Shown piece after piece: positions 55,870 through 64,000 of a DNA stretch of 64,000 nucleotides. Each line of letters opens with the position of its first letter. The stretch's first letter is position 1. This DNA comes from Bacteroidales bacterium KHT7 (GTDB taxonomy: Bacteria; Bacteroidota; Bacteroidia; Bacteroidales; Bacteroidaceae), in NCBI GenBank assembly GCA_900102385.1, contig FNBQ01000002.1:124001-188000 (forward strand), given 5' to 3'. The translations under genes and the position numbers were made by a program. The notes beneath the pieces are model-generated. The model saw only the letters and a list, made by a program, of their open reading frames with translations, was not told the DNA's origin and did no database searches.

Positions 55870-55897
55870 AGGCGCGAAAATCGGGAAAAGAATATCT

Positions 55898-55969
55898 GTA
55901 ACTATTACATTGTTACCGTGGTTACGAGTAGGTGGGTTTGTTGTAACAAACAAGTATGTCATTTGTTAC
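55898..55969 (+). promoter_or_regulatory. cluster of GTWAC motifs and nested palindromes upstream of GH115
   Basis: Five GTAAC/GTTAC motifs occur in 72 nt (55898, 55912, 55921, 55943, 55965). GTTTGTTGTAACAAAC at 55936-55951 is a palindrome with 7-nt arms. GTAACAAA (55943-55950) pairs with TTTGTTAC (55962-55969) as a wider inverted repeat. The positions, just upstream of a promoter, suggest an operator for a xylan-responsive regulator; inference. Confidence 0.45.
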
Positions 55970-55974
55970 ATGCT

Positions 55975-56006
55975 ATTGTTTGAAGACCCCGAAAACCGTA
56001 ATTTTG
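55975..56006 (+). promoter_or_regulatory. GH115 promoter
   Basis: ATTG (55975-55978, one mismatch from TTTG), 20 nt, TAATTTTG (55999-56006). The ATG of the GH115 gene is 21 nt further on. Confidence 0.6.
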
Positions 56007-56026
56007 TAATCAAAATTTTATAACCT

Positions 56027-58558
56027 ATGTACAAATTTTTAGTTACAGTATTCCTGTTTTTGACGAGTGTGGCATCGATAGCCGCACCGCGTTTCGTTTC
56101 TTTCAAATCAGAAAAAAACACGTTTGCGGTTGCCTGCAAGGGCAAGGCTCTGAACATTCTTTTTGACATGAATGATGATGAGGGCGTTGCAATGGCAGCC
56201 AATAATCTGTGTGCCGATTTCAAGGCAGTTTCGGGAAACAAATCAAAGATTGTAGATAGTCCCGAAGCGCAGTGTATCATTGTTGGCACGCTCAATTCTA
56301 AGTTTATCAGCCAGATTGTAAAATCGGGCAAGATAAATGAAAAAAATCTAAAAGGAAAGCGCGAGAAGTATCTCCTTCAGGTTATCGACAAGCCTATACC
56401 GGGCGTGAGCAAGGCTCTTGTCATTGCCGGAAGCGACAAGCGAGGCGCAATCTACGGAATCTACGAGTTGTCTCACCAGATGGGCGTTTCGCCTTGGTAT
56501 TGGTTCATGGATGTTCCGACGAAGCATCGCGATGATGTGTTCATTAAGAAAGGTGTCTATACCGATGGTGAGCCAAAGGTTGAGTATCGCGGAATTTTCA
56601 TTAACGATGAGTGGCCGGCGTTTGGCAACTGGGCTAACGAGAAATTCGGCGGAATCAACAGTAAGTGCTACGAGCATATCTTCGAACTCGTCCTTCGTCT
56701 GAAAGGTAATTTCATGTGGCCTGCGATGTGGGGAAGTGCATTCTTCGACGATGACAAGGAGAACGGCGTTCTTGCAAACAAAATGGGCATCGTTATGGGA
56801 ACATCGCACCACGAGCCTATGGATTTGGCTCAGCAGGACTGGAAGCGTCGTGGCAGCGGAGCGTGGAACTACGTTAAGAATGCCGAAGGACTGAAGAAGT
56901 TCTGGCAGAGCGGCATTGAGCGTAGCAAGAACTGGGAAACAATCGTAACCGTAGGAATGCGTGGCGATGGCGACGAGGCGATGGATGACACAGGCAACAT
57001 CAAGTTGCTGAACCAGATTATCGACGACCAGCGTAGCATCATCGAGAAGGTAACGGGCAAGAAAGCCGAAGAAACTCCGCAGGTGTGGGCATTGTATAAA
57101 GAAGTGCAGGATTATTACGACAACGGAATGAAAGTTCCTGATGACATTACGCTGCTTCTATGCGATGACAACTGGGGCAACGTGCGCCGTCTGCCTGCGC
57201 TCGACAGCAAGCCACGCAAGGGTGGTTATGGAATGTACTATCATTTCGACTATGTTGGTGCTCCGCGAAATACAAAATGGATTAACACGAACTCTGTTCC
57301 GAGAGCGTGGGAACAGTTGAATCTGACTTATAACTATGGAGTTAAGAAACTCTGGATTGTGAATGTAGGTGACCTCAAGCCGATGGAATATCCAATCACT
57401 TTCTTTTTGGATATGGCTTGGAATCCCGAGGCTTTCAATGCCGGAAACATTACTGTTCACACAACAAATTTCTGCAAGGAAGTCTTTGGCGAGGAATATG
57501 GCGAAGAGGCATCTCGTCTTTACAGAGAATATGCCCAACTTATTCATCGTGTGACTCCCGAACTTCTGAATGCAACGACTTATTCGCTCGAGAATGGCGA
57601 ATGGGAACTTGTTGCAGGTCAGTTTGCACAACTTAAGAATGATGTCGAGGCACTCGAAAATAAACTTCCTGCCGAATACAAAGATGCTTATTTTCAGTTA
57701 ATTGGATATTCTGTTAAGGCAATGGCGTCAATCTATAATATGTATTATGCTCAGGCAATGAACCACAAGATGGCTCGCAAGCGCGATTTGAGTGCAAATG
57801 CGTGGGCAGATTGCGTAAAGAAGTGCTTTGATTATGATACTGAGTTGAAAAATCAGTATCACAGCATCGCCGGCGGCAAGTGGAATCATCTTATGGACCA
57901 GTCGCACATCGGCTACCGATTCTGGAACGAGCCGGGACCATACAACGTAATGCCCGATGTAGTTGTGTTCGGCGGCAAGTATGACGGAAGCATCAGCCTT
58001 CCAGAGCCTGTTAAATTCAAGCAAGAGTTGCCGGAAATCTATCGAGGCGGAAAGAAGTCTTTTGTCTTTGCCGAGTCTGACAGTTGTGTGAGCATCGAGG
58101 CTGAGCATTATTCGCGCTGCAAGAACGGTTCTGCCAAGTGGACCGTGATTCCTGAGGTTGGCAGAACGTTGAGCGGAATCACGACGATGCCGGTAACAAC
58201 TCTGCCAAGCAAAATGTGGCTTGAATATGATTTCGAGACCGTTTCAGAGGCTGATGCGTCTGTCGTTATCCGTCTTGCTCCAACGCTGAACTTCAACAAT
58301 TCCGGACTTCGCTACGCCATAAGCATTGACGGTGGCGAGGAGAAAGAGCTGAACATCAACGGCGACTACAACGGCGAACTCGGAATGATTCAGGCAATGC
58401 AGTGCATCGACAGCAAGTCGCAGTTCCACATCGGAAAAGGCAGCCATACACTGCGCATCCGTCCGCTCGACAATGCTCTTGTGTTCCAGAAAATCATGAT
58501 TTACCTCGGAGGCGTGAAGAAATCGTTCCTCGGACCGAAGGAAACATTCAAACTCTAA
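56027..58558 (+). CDS. GH115-family xylan alpha-1,2-glucuronidase
   Basis: The 843-aa product begins with a signal peptide (FLVTVFLFLTSVASIAA). It shows the family's landmarks: GAIYGIYELSHQMGVSPWYWFMDVP, VEYRGIFINDEWPAFGNWA, LRLKGNFMWPAMWGSAFFDDD, MGTSHHEPM, TVGMRGDGDEAM and LLLCDDNWGNVRRLP. GH115 enzymes remove (4-O-methyl)glucuronic acid from internal positions of xylan. A C-terminal sandwich domain (from about 700) completes the usual architecture. It lies between a GH5 gene and an SGNH esterase gene, pointing to glucuronoxylan breakdown. Confidence 0.94.
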   Translation: MYKFLVTVFLFLTSVASIAAPRFVSFKSEKNTFAVACKGKALNILFDMNDDEGVAMAANNLCADFKAVSGNKSKIVDSPEAQCIIVGTLNSKFISQIVKSGKINEKNLKGKREKYLLQVIDKPIPGVSKALVIAGSDKRGAIYGIYELSHQMGVSPWYWFMDVPTKHRDDVFIKKGVYTDGEPKVEYRGIFINDEWPAFGNWANEKFGGINSKCYEHIFELVLRLKGNFMWPAMWGSAFFDDDKENGVLANKMGIVMGTSHHEPMDLAQQDWKRRGSGAWNYVKNAEGLKKFWQSGIERSKNWETIVTVGMRGDGDEAMDDTGNIKLLNQIIDDQRSIIEKVTGKKAEETPQVWALYKEVQDYYDNGMKVPDDITLLLCDDNWGNVRRLPALDSKPRKGGYGMYYHFDYVGAPRNTKWINTNSVPRAWEQLNLTYNYGVKKLWIVNVGDLKPMEYPITFFLDMAWNPEAFNAGNITVHTTNFCKEVFGEEYGEEASRLYREYAQLIHRVTPELLNATTYSLENGEWELVAGQFAQLKNDVEALENKLPAEYKDAYFQLIGYSVKAMASIYNMYYAQAMNHKMARKRDLSANAWADCVKKCFDYDTELKNQYHSIAGGKWNHLMDQSHIGYRFWNEPGPYNVMPDVVVFGGKYDGSISLPEPVKFKQELPEIYRGGKKSFVFAESDSCVSIEAEHYSRCKNGSAKWTVIPEVGRTLSGITTMPVTTLPSKMWLEYDFETVSEADASVVIRLAPTLNFNNSGLRYAISIDGGEEKELNINGDYNGELGMIQAMQCIDSKSQFHIGKGSHTLRIRPLDNALVFQKIMIYLGGVKKSFLGPKETFKL

Positions 58559-58582
58559 AAAATTATATTAAGAAATAGGATA

Positions 58583-59755
58583 ATGAAGAAATCATTTTTA
58601 ATTGCAGCCTTGTGTGCCGTAGCCATCGGCGCAAGCGCTCAGAAGTGGACAGGAACATGGGCAACAGCCATGGAATATACAGGCAAGGGCGATATGCCAA
58701 AAATGAGCCTGGCAAACACATCTGTCCGTCAGATTGTTCGTCCGTCAATCAGTGGCATTGACAATACTTTCCGTATGGAACTTGGCAACGAGTTTGGCTC
58801 GGGCGATGTTGAGATTAAGGCGGTGTATGTTGCTCCGGCAAAGGATTCGTGCGACATAAATGTAAAAGAGGCTGTCTATCTGACGTTTGGCGGAAAGCGC
58901 AATGTCGTTATTCCAGCCAAGGGAAAGGTCGTTTCTGATGTCTGCAAGAAAGGTATCAAGCCTTATACAAACCTCAGCATCACAGTTTGTTACGGTGCAA
59001 AAGTTCCAGAGAATGCAACATCGCATCGCGGTTCGCGCACAACATCATACATAGCGCAGGGCGAGGTTAAGCCGAACAAGCCGTTCAAGACAGTTGAGAA
59101 GGTTGTACATTGGTACAACATCTCGAAGATTGAGGTCAAATCAGAACCTTCGGCAATCGCTGTTCTCGGAAATTCAATTACCGATGGTCGCGGTACAACT
59201 ACAGACAAGCAGAATCGCTGGACAGACATCATGTCCCAGTCGCTTGCCGATATGCAGAAGCCTTACGGCGTGCTTAATCTTGGCATTGGCGGAAACTGCG
59301 TTCTTTGGGGCGGAATCTCAGAGCCTGCAATGATTCGTTTCGACCGCGATATCCTTGGCCAGCAGAATGTTAGTAAACTTATCATCTTCGAGGGAATCAA
59401 CGATATCGGCTGTTCTAACGGCAAGTACGATGAGATTGTAGCAAAACTAATCGACGGCTATAAAGTGCTGATTGACAAGGCTCACAAGGCTGGCATGAAG
59501 GTTTACGGCGGAACAATCACTCCGTTCAAGGGCAACGGATGGTACAGTTATTTCCACGAGGCTATGCGCCAGACTGTAAATGAATGGATTAGAACATCTG
59601 GAAGTTTCGACGGAGTTATTGATTTCGACCAGCTTGTTCGCAATCCAGAGCATCCTGATTGTCTGAAGAAGGAATTCAGCGACGACTGGCTTCATCTTAA
59701 TCCTGCTGGCTACAAGGCGATGGGCGAGTATGCCGCAGGTATTGTAAAAGATTAA
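58583..59755 (+). CDS. exported SGNH/GDSL-type esterase
   Basis: The 390-aa product has a signal peptide (FLIAALCAVAIGASA). All SGNH blocks are present: GNSITDGRG with the catalytic serine, GIGGN, EGINDIG, and the D-x-x-H pair in DDWLHLNPAGY. An N-terminal beta domain of about 170 residues precedes the hydrolase. It most resembles secreted polysaccharide deacetylating esterases of gut Bacteroidetes. With GH115 24 nt upstream it probably removes acetyl groups from xylan; that specificity is inferred. Confidence 0.88.
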   Translation: MKKSFLIAALCAVAIGASAQKWTGTWATAMEYTGKGDMPKMSLANTSVRQIVRPSISGIDNTFRMELGNEFGSGDVEIKAVYVAPAKDSCDINVKEAVYLTFGGKRNVVIPAKGKVVSDVCKKGIKPYTNLSITVCYGAKVPENATSHRGSRTTSYIAQGEVKPNKPFKTVEKVVHWYNISKIEVKSEPSAIAVLGNSITDGRGTTTDKQNRWTDIMSQSLADMQKPYGVLNLGIGGNCVLWGGISEPAMIRFDRDILGQQNVSKLIIFEGINDIGCSNGKYDEIVAKLIDGYKVLIDKAHKAGMKVYGGTITPFKGNGWYSYFHEAMRQTVNEWIRTSGSFDGVIDFDQLVRNPEHPDCLKKEFSDDWLHLNPAGYKAMGEYAAGIVKD

Positions 59756-59768
59756 CAATTAAATATTT

Positions 59769-60344
59769 ATGCTTACACTTTATCTTGCTCGACACGGAGA
59801 AACAGAAGAGAATGTAGCACAGATACTGCAAGGTCATCTGCCCGGCTGCCTTACCCCAAAAGGTAGGGAGCAGGCAGATGGTCTTTGCCTTCAGTTGCAG
59901 AAAAGCGTTCAGGAGAAAATAGATGTTCTTCTGAGCAGCGATTTGCAGCGATGTCTGGACACGGCTGCACCTGTGAGCCGCTATCTTGACATGCCGATAG
60001 AAAAATGCCGTCTGCTGCGCGAACGCGACTGGGGAAGTCTGACGGGTGCACACATTCCGGAGTTGAAGGGCAGAGAATTTCCAGCCGATGTTGAGTCGGT
60101 TGAGCAGATGTTCTCTCGTGCTGCCCAATTCCTCGAGTACATCAGTCGTGAATACGACGGAAAGTGCGTTCTTGCCATCGGACACGGTTTGTTCGACAGA
60201 GTTATTCAGGCTTGTTTCGACGGCTGCACCATTGCCGATATTCCTCGCATGGGCAACGCTGAAATACGCAAACTTGTCATTCCGTCGGACTACAAAAACG
60301 GTCTTTCGGGCATCAAAAATGACGTTGAGAAAGCAGATAATTAA
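59769..60344 (+). CDS. histidine phosphatase-family (phosphoglycerate mutase-like) enzyme
   Basis: The 191-aa protein has the phosphohistidine motif LARHGETEENVAQILQG, an SSDLQRCLDTA block, the acid residue in LRERDWGSLTG and the second histidine in LAIGHGLFDRV. It could be a cofactor-dependent phosphoglycerate mutase-like phosphatase acting on a sugar phosphate or nucleotide. No signal peptide. It starts 13 nt after the esterase gene, so it may be co-transcribed. Confidence 0.9.
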   Translation: MLTLYLARHGETEENVAQILQGHLPGCLTPKGREQADGLCLQLQKSVQEKIDVLLSSDLQRCLDTAAPVSRYLDMPIEKCRLLRERDWGSLTGAHIPELKGREFPADVESVEQMFSRAAQFLEYISREYDGKCVLAIGHGLFDRVIQACFDGCTIADIPRMGNAEIRKLVIPSDYKNGLSGIKNDVEKADN

Positions 60345-60526
60345 AAAACATGCTATTCAGCATAAACCATAACTTTAATACAATTTGCTAATATATTGAA
60401 TCATACTATTGTTACAAAAAAACAATAGTTGTATTGTTAAAGAAACTTAATTTTTATTATCTACGAATCTGTGAATTTTATAGATTAAATACTGATATTT
60501 TTAATTAAAGTTTGAAATATAAGCAT

Positions 60527-60534
60527 TATATTTG
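60527..60534 (+). promoter_or_regulatory. -7 box for the 74-aa protein gene
   Basis: TATATTTG, 39 nt before the ATG. The AT-rich interval 60345-60526 holds no other recognised feature. Confidence 0.5.
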
Positions 60535-60573
60535 CAATCGAAAAACAGAAAACATTATTAAAATCTATTAACA

Positions 60574-60798
60574 ATGAGCATTACAATTCCAAGAGGCTAC
60601 GCAAAGTATGTTTGCGCATCTCAAGATCTTATAGACTGGGCTGTCAACTTTGGTTTAAAAGACGGAATGTATAAGGTAGACAAGTACAGTGTTGAATACA
60701 ACTCGGCGCATCAACTGTTTGTTTACTATTATAAGCGTAAACCGCTCGATACCGACAAACAATTACCTGCCAATGTTAGAGTACTTTTTGAGGATTAG
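60574..60798 (+). CDS. small cytoplasmic protein of unknown function
   Basis: The 74-aa product (MSITIPRGYAKYVCASQDL...) is rich in Tyr and Lys and has no signal or membrane helix. It has its own promoter-like box and a very strong terminator, so it looks like a genuine, separately transcribed gene. No family is recognised. Its last codons form the left arm of a 20-bp hairpin. Confidence 0.65.
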   Translation: MSITIPRGYAKYVCASQDLIDWAVNFGLKDGMYKVDKYSVEYNSAHQLFVYYYKRKPLDTDKQLPANVRVLFED

Positions 60799-60829
60799 TC
60801 AGTAATCCTCAAAAAGTACTCTGATTTTT
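60778..60829 (+). terminator. 20-bp perfect hairpin overlapping the 3' end of the 74-aa gene
   Basis: 60778-60797 pairs perfectly with 60803-60822 around the 5-nt loop GTCAG, with further wobble pairs outside. ATTTTTCC follows. The last seven codons of the gene and its stop (60796-60798) are in the left arm and loop. Confidence 0.85.
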
Positions 60830-60877
60830 CCGAAAAACTATACAATAATATAACAACAAAGCAACAAAGCAACGACA

Positions 60878-62434
60878 ATGTTATCTAAAGTTTACGGGGC
60901 TTCGGTGCAGGGAATAGAGGCATCGACAATTACTATCGAAGTAGACGCGTCGCGCGGAATAAAGTTCTTTCTCGTCGGATTGCCCGATGTAGCCGTTCGC
61001 GAGAGTCACGAACGCATAATGACTTCCATAACTCAGGCCGGAATAAAACTTCCGACAAGGCAGATTGTCATCAATATGGCTCCTGCCGACATCAAAAAAG
61101 AAGGTACGGTGTTCGATTTGCCACTTGCCATCGGTATTCTGGCGGCTACCGAGGTTCTGGACGTAGCACAGAGCAAGCTCAACAAGTTTATGATAATGGG
61201 CGAGTTAGGTCTCGACGGAACTCTCCAGCCAATCCGCGGTGCACTTACGATGGCTTTGAAGGCGAAGCGCGAAGGATTTGTGGGCATCGTTCTGCCAAAG
61301 GTGAATGCGCGCGAGGCTGCCGTGGTTGGCGGACTTGAGGTCTACGGCGTTGAGTCGTTGTCGGATGTTATTGATTTCTTCAGATGCGATGTGCCTACCA
61401 TCGAGCCGACCATTGTAGATGCCGCCGCCGAGTTTGCTGCGGCGCAGGTTGATACGCCCTTCGACTTTGCCGATGTAAAAGGGCAGGAGAGCGTTAAACG
61501 TGCCATGGAAGTGGCTGCAAGCGGTGGTCACAACCTGATAATGATTGGTCCTCCGGGAGCAGGAAAGTCTATGATGGCAAAGCGATTGCCTGGCATTCTG
61601 CCGCCGCTGTCGCTGGCTGAGAGCCTCGAAACGACTCAGATTCATTCCATTGCAGGAAAAATCGGAGGAAACACGTCGCTCATCTCGCAGCGTCCGTTCC
61701 GCTCACCGCATCACACCATATCGCAGGTCGCGCTTGTGGGAGGAGGCGGAAATCCTCAGCCGGGCGAGATAAGTCTTGCGCACAACGGTGTGCTCTTTCT
61801 CGACGAACTTCCCGAACTATCCCGAACGGTTCTCGAAGTGCTTCGCCAGCCGCTCGAAGACCGGAAAATCACCATCAGTCGCTCAAAATACAGCGTTGAG
61901 TTTCCGTGTTCGTTCATGATGATTGCCAGCATGAACCCTTGTCCGTGCGGATATTACGGCGACCCTCTGCATCACTGCGTGTGCTCGCCGGGGCAGATTC
62001 AACGTTATATGAACAGGATTAGCGGTCCGTTGCTCGACCGCATCGACATTCATTGCGAACTTCAGGCGGTGCCGTTTGCCAAACTCTCGCAGATGCAGCC
62101 GGGCGAGTCGAGCGCAGCCATCAGAGAGCGTGTTGTGAAGGCTCGCAAGATTCAGGAAGAGCGCTACAAGGATTTCGACGGAATTCATTGCAATGCCCAG
62201 ATGACCGAGCGGATGATTCATCAGTTTGCCGAGCCGGATGCGGCATCGATGGAGATGCTTCGCAAGGCGATGGAGCGTCTGAAACTATCTGCTCGCGCCT
62301 ACAACCGAATCCTCAAGGTGGCGCGCACCATTGCCGACCTCGAAGGTTCGGAGAAGATAAAGTCAAACCACATTGCCGAGGCAATAGGCTACCGCAGTCT
62401 CGACCGTGGCGACTGGGCGGAAAGAGGAGTTTGA
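60878..62434 (+). CDS. comM: YifB/ComM-family Mg-chelatase-like AAA+ ATPase
   Basis: The 518-aa protein shows the ComM layout. A Lon-protease-like N-terminal domain begins [24 protein letters not shown]. An AAA+ core follows with Walker [37 protein letters not shown] and [25 protein letters not shown] zinc-like loop contains [25 protein letters not shown]. In other bacteria ComM is a helicase that widens DNA branch migration in natural transformation. Whether this organism is competent cannot be told. Confidence 0.95.
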   Translation: MLSKVYGASVQGIEASTITIEVDASRGIKFFLVGLPDVAVRESHERIMTSITQAGIKLPTRQIVINMAPADIKKEGTVFDLPLAIGILAATEVLDVAQSKLNKFMIMGELGLDGTLQPIRGALTMALKAKREGFVGIVLPKVNAREAAVVGGLEVYGVESLSDVIDFFRCDVPTIEPTIVDAAAEFAAAQVDTPFDFADVKGQESVKRAMEVAASGGHNLIMIGPPGAGKSMMAKRLPGILPPLSLAESLETTQIHSIAGKIGGNTSLISQRPFRSPHHTISQVALVGGGGNPQPGEISLAHNGVLFLDELPELSRTVLEVLRQPLEDRKITISRSKYSVEFPCSFMMIASMNPCPCGYYGDPLHHCVCSPGQIQRYMNRISGPLLDRIDIHCELQAVPFAKLSQMQPGESSAAIRERVVKARKIQEERYKDFDGIHCNAQMTERMIHQFAEPDAASMEMLRKAMERLKLSARAYNRILKVARTIADLEGSEKIKSNHIAEAIGYRSLDRGDWAERGV

Positions 62435-62457
62435 AAAATAAAAAGTGAATATTGAAG

Positions 62458-62505
62458 ATAAGACGCAAAAAGATTGGCTTTTCCATTTTTTTGCGTCTTA
62501 TTTTT
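62458..62505 (+). terminator. comM terminator
   Basis: A perfect 14-bp stem pairs 62458-62471 with 62488-62501 (core AAGACGCAAAAA). TTTTG follows. Confidence 0.85.
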
Positions 62506-62694
62506 GTGCTTCGTTTGTTTTCCTTCTGATGAATATTTATATTCTGAATTTTATATCAGATTAGAAGAACAATTCTTTTACTTGAGTGATGAAGATTTTG
62601 ACAAATTGATAGTTTCGTATTTTGACAAGCTAATTAAGTTGAATAAAATATAAGCATTGTCGGATATTACGCCTTTGATATTGAAGTTTTTTCT

Positions 62695-62702
62695 TACTTT
62701 TG
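62695..62702 (+). promoter_or_regulatory. -7 box for the CDF transporter gene
   Basis: TACTTTTG, 38 nt before the ATG. A TTTG 17 nt upstream (62674-62677) is closer than the usual 19-21 nt. The interval 62506-62673 contains nothing recognised. Confidence 0.5.
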
Positions 62703-62740
62703 CAGCGTTTTTTTAAAATTACAGCCAAACAACAGAAAAT

Positions 62741-63844
62741 ATGAATCGCAGTTCGCAGATAATCAGGACAAGTATAGTTGGAGTTGTGGCAAACGTGCTG
62801 CTTGCCGGCTTTAAGGCTGCAATAGGCATACTGTCGGGCAGCGTTGCCATAGTGATGGATGCCATAAACAATTTAAGCGATGCCTTGTCGAGTGTAATCA
62901 CAATAGTCGGGACAAAACTTTCGCAGCGTCCGGCAGACCACGAGCATCCTTTCGGTTACGGCAGAGTTGAGTATTTTAGTGCCATCATTATCGCCGTTAT
63001 CGTTCTATCGGCTGGCATCACATCGCTCATCGAGTCGGCAAAGAAGATATTCAATCCAACCGCTCCTACATACACCACGGTTACGCTTGTGGTTATTGTC
63101 GTTGCCATCGTTGTAAAGTTGATTCTGGGATTCTATGTAAAGCGCAAGGGCGAGTCTCTTGAGAGCGACGCGCTTGTAGCATCAGGCTCCGACGCATTGT
63201 TCGATGCCTTCATCACGCTCACAACGCTCATTTCTGCTGGACTTACGATGCTTTTCGACGTCTCTTTAGACGGCATTCTTGGTGTCCTGATATCGGCGGT
63301 AATCATCAAAGCCGGAGTGGAGATGCTGAAATCGCCGGTGAACGAACTTCTCGGTTCGCGTCTGTCGGCTGAGTTCACAAAGCAGATAAAGCAGGAAGCG
63401 GCGGCTGTAGATGGCGTTCTGGGAGTGTACGACCTCATTCTGCACAGTTACGGACACGATGTGATGATTGGCTCTATTCATGTTAGTGTTTACGATACAA
63501 TGTCGGCTCACGAAATTCACGGAGTAACGCGCAAGATAAACTCCATGATGTACGAGCGGCACGGAATTATAATGACGGTTGGCGTGTATGCTGTTGCCAC
63601 GGGTGCAAACCGAAGAGCAGAACTTCAATCTAAGGTGATGCAGACGCTGGCGGCTCATGCCGAGATTCTTCAGGTTCACGGATTTTATTATTCCGAGAAG
63701 GAGAATCTGCTTGCCGTCGATGTCGTTCCCGACATTTCCGTCCACGACGATGCCGCGCTTGTAGCTGCGCTTACAGCCGAGGTACAGCCTCTCGTTCCGG
63801 GATTGAACGTGTCGATAGCGGTTGATCATTTTTATTGCGAATAG
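62741..63844 (+). CDS. cation diffusion facilitator (CDF) metal exporter
   Basis: The 367-aa protein has six membrane helices. Metal-site residues are in MDAINNLSDALSS (helix 2) and VASGSDALFDAFITL (helix 5), and HPFGYGRVEYFSA is the family signature after helix 2. A C-terminal cytoplasmic domain of about 150 residues (GVYDLILHSYGHDVMIGSIHVSV) binds metal and dimerises. It exports divalent metals such as Zn, Fe or Mn in exchange for protons; the ion is not evident. Confidence 0.93.
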   Translation: MNRSSQIIRTSIVGVVANVLLAGFKAAIGILSGSVAIVMDAINNLSDALSSVITIVGTKLSQRPADHEHPFGYGRVEYFSAIIIAVIVLSAGITSLIESAKKIFNPTAPTYTTVTLVVIVVAIVVKLILGFYVKRKGESLESDALVASGSDALFDAFITLTTLISAGLTMLFDVSLDGILGVLISAVIIKAGVEMLKSPVNELLGSRLSAEFTKQIKQEAAAVDGVLGVYDLILHSYGHDVMIGSIHVSVYDTMSAHEIHGVTRKINSMMYERHGIIMTVGVYAVATGANRRAELQSKVMQTLAAHAEILQVHGFYYSEKENLLAVDVVPDISVHDDAALVAALTAEVQPLVPGLNVSIAVDHFYCE

Positions 63845-63869
63845 GAAGATTGTTTGAACATGTATTGAA

Positions 63870-64000
63870 ATGGGAAATTTTGCAAGGTTAAAAGAGAATA
63901 AAGGGATAATTTGTGGAATTTTGGCTGCGGTGTTCTACGGAACGAATCCGCTTGGCGCGCTGCCGTTGTATGCCGATGGCGTGAACACATCGTCGGTGCT
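63870..64000 (+). CDS. EamA/DMT-family transporter, 5' part
   Basis: The visible 43 codons (MGNFARLKENKGIICGILAAVFYGTNPLGALPLY...) begin with a short basic tail and a first membrane helix containing the typical AAxxYGTNPxxALPLYxxG pattern of Bacteroidetes EamA permeases. The gene runs off the right edge. It starts 25 nt after the CDF gene on the same strand. Confidence 0.8.
   Translation, partial: MGNFARLKENKGIICGILAAVFYGTNPLGALPLYADGVNTSSV

Overview
The window reads as chromosome of a strictly anaerobic member of the Bacteroidales, most like a gut or rumen Prevotella-type organism. The evidence is the Bacteroidetes promoter signature (TTTG, 19-21 nt, TAnnTTTG) upstream of many genes, an oxygen-sensitive class III ribonucleotide reductase, an ATP synthase operon that starts with beta and epsilon, Bacteroidetes-restricted families (DUF4301, DUF4421), xylan-active secreted enzymes, and one secreted protein with a Prevotella-style C-terminal tail. 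No rRNA, prophage, transposase or CRISPR array was seen. The single tRNA is tRNA-Gly(CCC).

Layout. 1-2.3 kb: nrdD and the start of nrdG (anaerobic dNTP synthesis). 2.7-6.3 kb: a class A penicillin-binding protein followed by queC and queF (preQ0/preQ1 synthesis for queuosine). 6.3-10.7 kb: an outer-membrane DUF4421 protein, a Gfo/Idh/MocA oxidoreductase, a polytopic membrane protein and a lipoprotein. 10.8-13 kb: a Rel/SpoT homologue whose hydrolase centre is degenerate. 13.1-18.5 kb: DUF4301, purT, tRNA-Gly, nhaD and pfkA. 18.7-26 kb: the complete F-type ATP synthase, atpD-C-orf-B-E-F-H-A-G. 26.1-33.3 kb: rpiB, then a reverse-strand operon of a nuclease-helicase, clpS, clpA and aat. The last three are the adaptor, unfoldase and tagging enzyme of the N-degron pathway. 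33.5-35.6 kb: DUF805, GNAT, Bcp.

35.8-42.1 kb is the most unusual part: a seven-gene reverse-strand cluster in which five products carry export or lipoprotein signals. It contains two flavodoxins (one fused to a cyclophilin-like domain), a carboxymuconolactone-decarboxylase/cupin fusion, a flavin reductase, an amidohydrolase/quinol-monooxygenase-like fusion, an acetyltransferase and a Cys-nucleophile alpha/beta hydrolase. It looks like an extracytoplasmic redox or electrophile-processing system. It is bordered by a roughly 760-nt gene-free stretch with degenerate 11-nt and 7-nt periodic repeats. The same composite, in the same relative order and orientation, occurs near 8.8-9.0 kb.

42.9-54 kb: apt, a secreted protein of unknown role, a PAP2 phosphatase with a probable beta-barrel tail, a Ppx/GppA-type phosphatase, then purF-carA-carB. 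54.2-60.3 kb: a Spy/CpxP-like periplasmic protein and a glucuronoxylan group (GH5, GH115, SGNH esterase) followed by a histidine phosphatase. 60.5-64 kb: a 74-aa protein, comM, a CDF metal exporter and the start of an EamA transporter. Several terminators overlap the coding end of the upstream gene or the promoter of the next one, so transcription units are tightly packed.
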